Source of the DNA: Streptacidiphilus rugosus AM-16
Lineage (GTDB): Bacteria > Actinomycetota > Actinomycetes > Streptomycetales > Streptomycetaceae
Reading direction: 5' to 3'
NCBI RefSeq assembly: GCF_000744655.1
Contig: NZ_JQMJ01000004.1
Location: 682,001 to 746,000 of the forward strand
DNA length: 64,000 bases
Notes under the pieces: generated by a model
Databases searched by the model: none
Told to the model about the DNA's origin: nothing
Seen by the model: only the letters and a program-made list of their open reading frames with translations
Shown here: piece after piece, positions 60,889 through 64,000 of the stretch
How positions within the stretch are numbered: position 1 is the first letter of the stretch
Layout: each line of letters starts with the position of its first letter
Made by a program: the position numbers and the translations under genes

Positions 60889-61605
60889 ATGGCCTCAAGC
60901 CGCGCGCAGGCCCGCACCCGGCACCCGCGCCACCAGCGGCGCGGCGAGGCCCGACTGCCCGCCGTCGCGGCCACGCTCGTGGCCGTCGCCCTGTACCTGC
61001 TGCTGCCGCAGAACCTGCTCCTGGGCCCGCGGTTCGTGCTACCCGCCCTGGAGGTGCTCCTCCTCGTCCCCCCGCTCGTGATCAACCCCCGGCGCATGAC
61101 CCGCCAGAACCGGACCTCCAGGGCCCTCTCGCTGGTCCTGGTCGCCATCATCGCGGGCAGCAACCTGTTCGCCCTGGGACTGCTGGTCCACGACCTGGTC
61201 TCCGCCGGTATCAAGGACGGCGGCGCGCTGCTGGTGGCCGCCCTGCAGGTCTGGGCGACCAACATCATCGTGTTCGGGCTTGCCTACTGGGAACTGGACC
61301 GCGGCGGCCCCGTCGCCCGCACCCAGGCCGCGCGCGAGGAACTGCCCATGGCCGACTTCCGCTTCTCACAGGACGAGAACCACGGCGCAGTCCAGGAAGT
61401 CGCCGACGGCTCCAGCATCAACGCCGACTGGATCCCCACCCTGGCCGACTACCTCTACGTCTCGGTCACCAACTCCACCGCGTTCAGCCCGACCGACACC
61501 ATGCCCCTGTCGACCCGCGCCAAGCTCATGATGAGCGTCCAGGCCATCGCCGCCCTCATCACCTCACTCCTGGTCATCGCCCGCGCCGTCAGCATCCTGC
61601 ACTAA
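60889..61605 (+). CDS. Multi-pass membrane protein
   Basis: 238 residues, ATG 60889 with AGGAG 12 nt before. About six helices: LPAVAATLVAVALYLLLPQN, PALEVLLLVPPLVINPRRMT, ALSLVLVAIIAGSNLFALGL, LLVAALQVWATNIIVFGLAY and LMMSVQAIAALITSLLVIAR. The stretch YLYVSVTNSTAFSPTDTMPL before the last helix is conserved in a common unnamed actinobacterial membrane family. Function unknown. Confidence 0.75.
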   Translation: MASSRAQARTRHPRHQRRGEARLPAVAATLVAVALYLLLPQNLLLGPRFVLPALEVLLLVPPLVINPRRMTRQNRTSRALSLVLVAIIAGSNLFALGLLVHDLVSAGIKDGGALLVAALQVWATNIIVFGLAYWELDRGGPVARTQAAREELPMADFRFSQDENHGAVQEVADGSSINADWIPTLADYLYVSVTNSTAFSPTDTMPLSTRAKLMMSVQAIAALITSLLVIARAVSILH

Positions 61606-61692
61606 CCTCCCCGCACCATCACCGCCCACCGCCGCGCAGGAGAAGGGGAGACAGACCGGGAGAGCGGAGGCCTGCTCGGCCCTGACTTCACC

Positions 61693-61717
61693 GTCGATCT
61701 CACCGTCCGGGATCGAC
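61693..61717. terminator. Short stem-loop at the recombinase 3' end
   Basis: GTCGATC (61693-61699) pairs with GATCGAC (61711-61717) over 7 bp with an 11-nt loop. It lies at and just past the end of the minus-strand recombinase gene and may act as a terminator for it, or for the convergent membrane-protein gene. Confidence 0.35.
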
Positions 61718-62886
61718 TACTGACCCGCGCGAGGGAACACGGAGGCGAATGGGTCGGCCTCGTCGTCCTCGATCGGCCGCACGTACACGTTCTCCGGCAC
61801 AGTCGACGTCTCACGCCAGCGTCCGGCCCGCCGCAGCGCCCGGCCGCCCGCACCGGCCTCGGCCAGATCGGTCGCGCCGCCCGCCCGGATCCCCTGCGAG
61901 GTGATCTTCGCGGGCTTGGAGACGCCGGCGCGCTCGGCCAGAACCTGGATCCGCTCCCCGACGGCCGCCGGGGACAGCCGCGCCTGCGGCCCGGCGGAGA
62001 GGGCGCGGGCGGTGAGCCGGTCGCCGGTGGACAGCTGCCGGAACAGCGGACCGGCGATGACTCCCTGGCCCTTGAGCCAGTCCCGCCAGGCCCGGACCCG
62101 GCGCACCGGCCGCAGGTCGGGCCGGTCGTGCAGCCGGATCAGCTCCAGCCCCTCCCCCGACTGGTGGTTCTTGTCGGCGGCGAGGTCGATGACGACCTGG
62201 TCGTGCAGCAGCTGGGTGTACTCGAGGTCGATGTCCGGGATCTCGCTGCGCCGGGCCAGCATCAGGTACATCACCGCCAGCAGCGCCGCGTCCCGCTTCC
62301 CGGTCGCGGTCGTCTCGTCGACGGCGGCGAGCATCGCCAGCACGTCGGGCAGACGCAGCGCCGGGGCCTGCCGCTTCCGGGAGGCGCGCGGGTTCTCCCG
62401 CCGGTAGGTCTCCAGCAGCTCCAGCGTCTCCAGCCGGTCCGGCCGCAGCCCGGCGGGCTGCCAGCGCCAGAGGTGGCCCAGGTAGATGCCGATGGTGTCG
62501 GGCTTGAGCCGCGGCTGCCGCCGCATCAGATGCCCGGCGTACTCCAGGTACGTGGCGTCGGTGCACGGCCGGGCGACCCGGCCCTCCCCCGCGCACCAGG
62601 CTTCGAACCGGCGGATCGTGGCGTCGCGGTTGATCCGGGTGTTGTCCGCCCCGGCGCGGGCGCGGCGCTGCGCGGTGTCCGCGCTGATCCGGAAGTCCGC
62701 CTCGGAGTAGCGGGGCAGCTCCTCCATGGTGGGTGGCATCTCCCCGGGACCGAGCACGGTGTGCCGGTCGACCAGGTAGCGCGGCCCGTGGCCGCGAGGC
62801 CGGGCCGGGACGAGCGCGGCGGACCAGTCGGGCCCGTCGTCGACGAGCTCGGCGTCGACGACGTCTGCGGCTGGTTCTCGGGTCAC
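61717..62886 (-). CDS. Tyrosine-family site-specific recombinase
   Basis: 389 residues from GTG 62886, with AGGGGG upstream. SAM-like N-terminal core-binding domain: INRDATIRRFEAWCAGEGRV, YLEYAGHLMRRQPRLKPDTI, GIYLGHLWRWQPAGLRPDR. Catalytic domain: AVMYLMLARRSEIPDIDLEY with box I Arg, VVIDLAADKNHQSGEGLELI with a Lys, KITSQGIRAGGATDLAEAG with box II Arg (Gln where His is usual), AGRWRETSTVPENVYVR with Trp and the nucleophile Tyr. It could serve element integration or resolution of multimers. Undamaged. Confidence 0.88.
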   Translation of the reverse strand: MTREPAADVVDAELVDDGPDWSAALVPARPRGHGPRYLVDRHTVLGPGEMPPTMEELPRYSEADFRISADTAQRRARAGADNTRINRDATIRRFEAWCAGEGRVARPCTDATYLEYAGHLMRRQPRLKPDTIGIYLGHLWRWQPAGLRPDRLETLELLETYRRENPRASRKRQAPALRLPDVLAMLAAVDETTATGKRDAALLAVMYLMLARRSEIPDIDLEYTQLLHDQVVIDLAADKNHQSGEGLELIRLHDRPDLRPVRRVRAWRDWLKGQGVIAGPLFRQLSTGDRLTARALSAGPQARLSPAAVGERIQVLAERAGVSKPAKITSQGIRAGGATDLAEAGAGGRALRRAGRWRETSTVPENVYVRPIEDDEADPFASVFPRAGQ

Positions 62887-63213
62887 GGGGTACCCCCTGG
62901 GGGTGTGGCGGACAGAGGTCGGATTCCTTGATCGAATCTTCCCTCTATTACGGCACTGATCACGTAGCTGGACGCCGGCAGCTTGTCTCGCCACGGGTGC
63001 CTTGCACGTGATTCGGTGGTTCGCGGGGGGGCGGGCTGCCTCGCGCGGGTGCGTCCGGCCGCGGGCAGCCGTCTGGACGATGGCCGATCTTGACGAGTTC
63101 TTGACGTGCATCCAGCGGTTTCTTAGCTAGGCTCCGGATCTGGTGTGCCGGGAAGTCTGGTCGGCGGTGCAGTCCGTTCGTCCCCCTTCCCATGAGAAAG
63201 CAGCTCACGCCTC

Positions 63214-64000
63214 GTGACGACCCATATGACGCCTCAGCCCGCCGCAGGGCCCCCACGCTGGCGGTCGCTGCTGCACGCGCGGCCGGTGCTGCTGATCGCG
63301 TTCGCGTTCGCGGTGATGGCCGACCCGGTGTCCTCGGTCGCGTACGCGATCGAGGCCGCGTTGCGGGCTCTGCACGGGGACCTTGAGCTGCTGCCGACCA
63401 TGGGCCTGGTCGTTGCACTGATCGCGCTGGTCATCGTCAACTACCACCAGCTCGTCGCCCGCTACCCGCAGGGCGGCGGAGCCGCGGCCGCCGCCGGTGA
63501 CGCCTTCGGGGAGGCTGCGGCGTTCGTGCCGATCGGCGCGCTCATCGTCGACTTCGTCCTGACCATCGCGATCTCCTCTGCTGCGGGTGCATCGGCGATC
63601 ATCGCTTACCTGCCCGCCGCCGCACCCTGGCGCATCCCCCTCGCGCTCGCGCTCACCGCGCTGGTGGCCGGGCTGACCTGGTTCGGGCACCTGGGCCGCG
63701 CCATCTTCGCGCTGATGACGCTCGTCTTCATCGGTGTCACCGTCGCCGTGCTGTGGGGCGGCCTGAGTGCCCCGGTGCATCCCAGCGGCACCATCAGCCA
63801 CAGTGCGGGCCGCTGGGCTCCCCTCGCGGTCGCGGTCGCCTTTCCCGTCGCGATGGCACTGGCGACCGGGGTCGAGGCCCCCTCCTCCGCCATCGCGCAG
63901 CTCGGTCAGCTCGACGACGCCGGACGCCGCCGCTTCGGCCGTATCACCTTGTGGCTGACCCTGCTGCTGGTCGGCGGAATCACCCTGGGCCTGACGGCGG
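63214..64000 (+). CDS. APC-family amino acid permease (cut by window end)
   Basis: From GTG 63214 (ATG 63226 also possible) the frame stays open to the end of the window, 262 codons. It is hydrophobic with about seven membrane helices seen: VLLIAFAFAVMADPVSSVAY, LVVALIALVIVNYHQLVARY, ALIVDFVLTIAISSAAGASA, ALALTALVAGLTWFGHLGRA, LMTLVFIGVTVAVLWGGL. The first helix carries the unwound region seen in APC permeases (PVSSVAYAIEAAL), and PQGGGAAAAAGDAFG is a family loop. Substrate unknown. Bases 62887-63213 upstream show no gene. Confidence 0.85.
   Translation, partial: MTTHMTPQPAAGPPRWRSLLHARPVLLIAFAFAVMADPVSSVAYAIEAALRALHGDLELLPTMGLVVALIALVIVNYHQLVARYPQGGGAAAAAGDAFGEAAAFVPIGALIVDFVLTIAISSAAGASAIIAYLPAAAPWRIPLALALTALVAGLTWFGHLGRAIFALMTLVFIGVTVAVLWGGLSAPVHPSGTISHSAGRWAPLAVAVAFPVAMALATGVEAPSSAIAQLGQLDDAGRRRFGRITLWLTLLLVGGITLGLTA

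Noticed and set aside
1-64000. CRISPR array, rRNA or tRNA genes
   Set aside because: No regularly spaced repeats with spacers, no cloverleaf-like run ending in CCA, and no rRNA-like conserved stretches were noticed on either strand.

Overview
The DNA is very GC-rich (third codon positions almost all G or C), with GTG starts, GGAGG-type ribosome sites and protein families typical of Streptomyces and its relatives: DUF6193, DUF6086, DUF5133, a SpoIIE phosphatase joined to an anti-sigma-like ATPase, and an HTH regulator-flavoprotein pair. Conserved housekeeping operons are almost absent. Decayed genes, insertion sequences, two site-specific recombinase genes and a conjugative relaxase region suggest a chromosome arm, integrated element or large (perhaps linear) plasmid of a streptomycete. 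I saw no rRNA, tRNA or CRISPR array.

Layout. 0-15 kb: stress and metabolic genes (SRPBCC protein, orphan NuoD, YciI with its TetR repressor and a clear operator, secreted protein, Ca2+/H+ antiporter, CDF transporter, DUF6193, alpha/beta hydrolase) among broken genes (Hsp20, phoU, zeta toxin, TOBE regulator, resolvase stub). 15.7-19.1 kb: an IS4-type element sits in the tip of an IS3-type element, which itself split a 54-codon gene; both events can be read from target duplications. 19.5-25.4 kb: HTH regulator with flavoprotein, cupin, PPOX, PhnA, and a perfect 60-bp palindrome. 25.7-28.4 kb: remains of a conjugation gene set (DUF4913-like, VirD4/TraG-like, VirB4-like C-terminus), abutting a CIRCE-controlled promoter that drives an MFS exporter. 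30-43 kb: VapBC, cold-shock protein, SpoIIE regulator, STAS protein, small regulators, aminoglycoside-type kinase, recombinase stub, Mrr-like nuclease. 41.4-43.6 kb: a two-gene cassette of a five-repeat zinc-ribbon GIY-YIG protein and a DUF5677 protein, the best candidate here for an undescribed system. 43.6-47.8 kb: three insertion sequences, one splitting a gene that can be rejoined exactly. 48-57.9 kb: SUKH protein, ArsR-like regulator, and a transfer region with two large hairpins (probable oriT) between a relaxosome-like gene and a MobF relaxase TraA, followed by small partner genes. 58-64 kb: an AI-2E permease-Ku fusion, DUF5133, PRC-barrel and membrane proteins, a tyrosine recombinase and the start of an APC permease.

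How the pieces fit: the right third looks like a transfer module (oriT, TraA and accessory genes), with DNA-end repair (Ku) and recombinase genes nearby. The middle carries addiction and possible defence genes plus regulators, and the left is a scrapyard of stress genes. At least a dozen genes carry frameshifts or in-frame stops. Some are short duplications or substitutions that look like true mutations; others are single-base indels that could be assembly errors. All family names come from reading protein sequence by eye; no database was searched.
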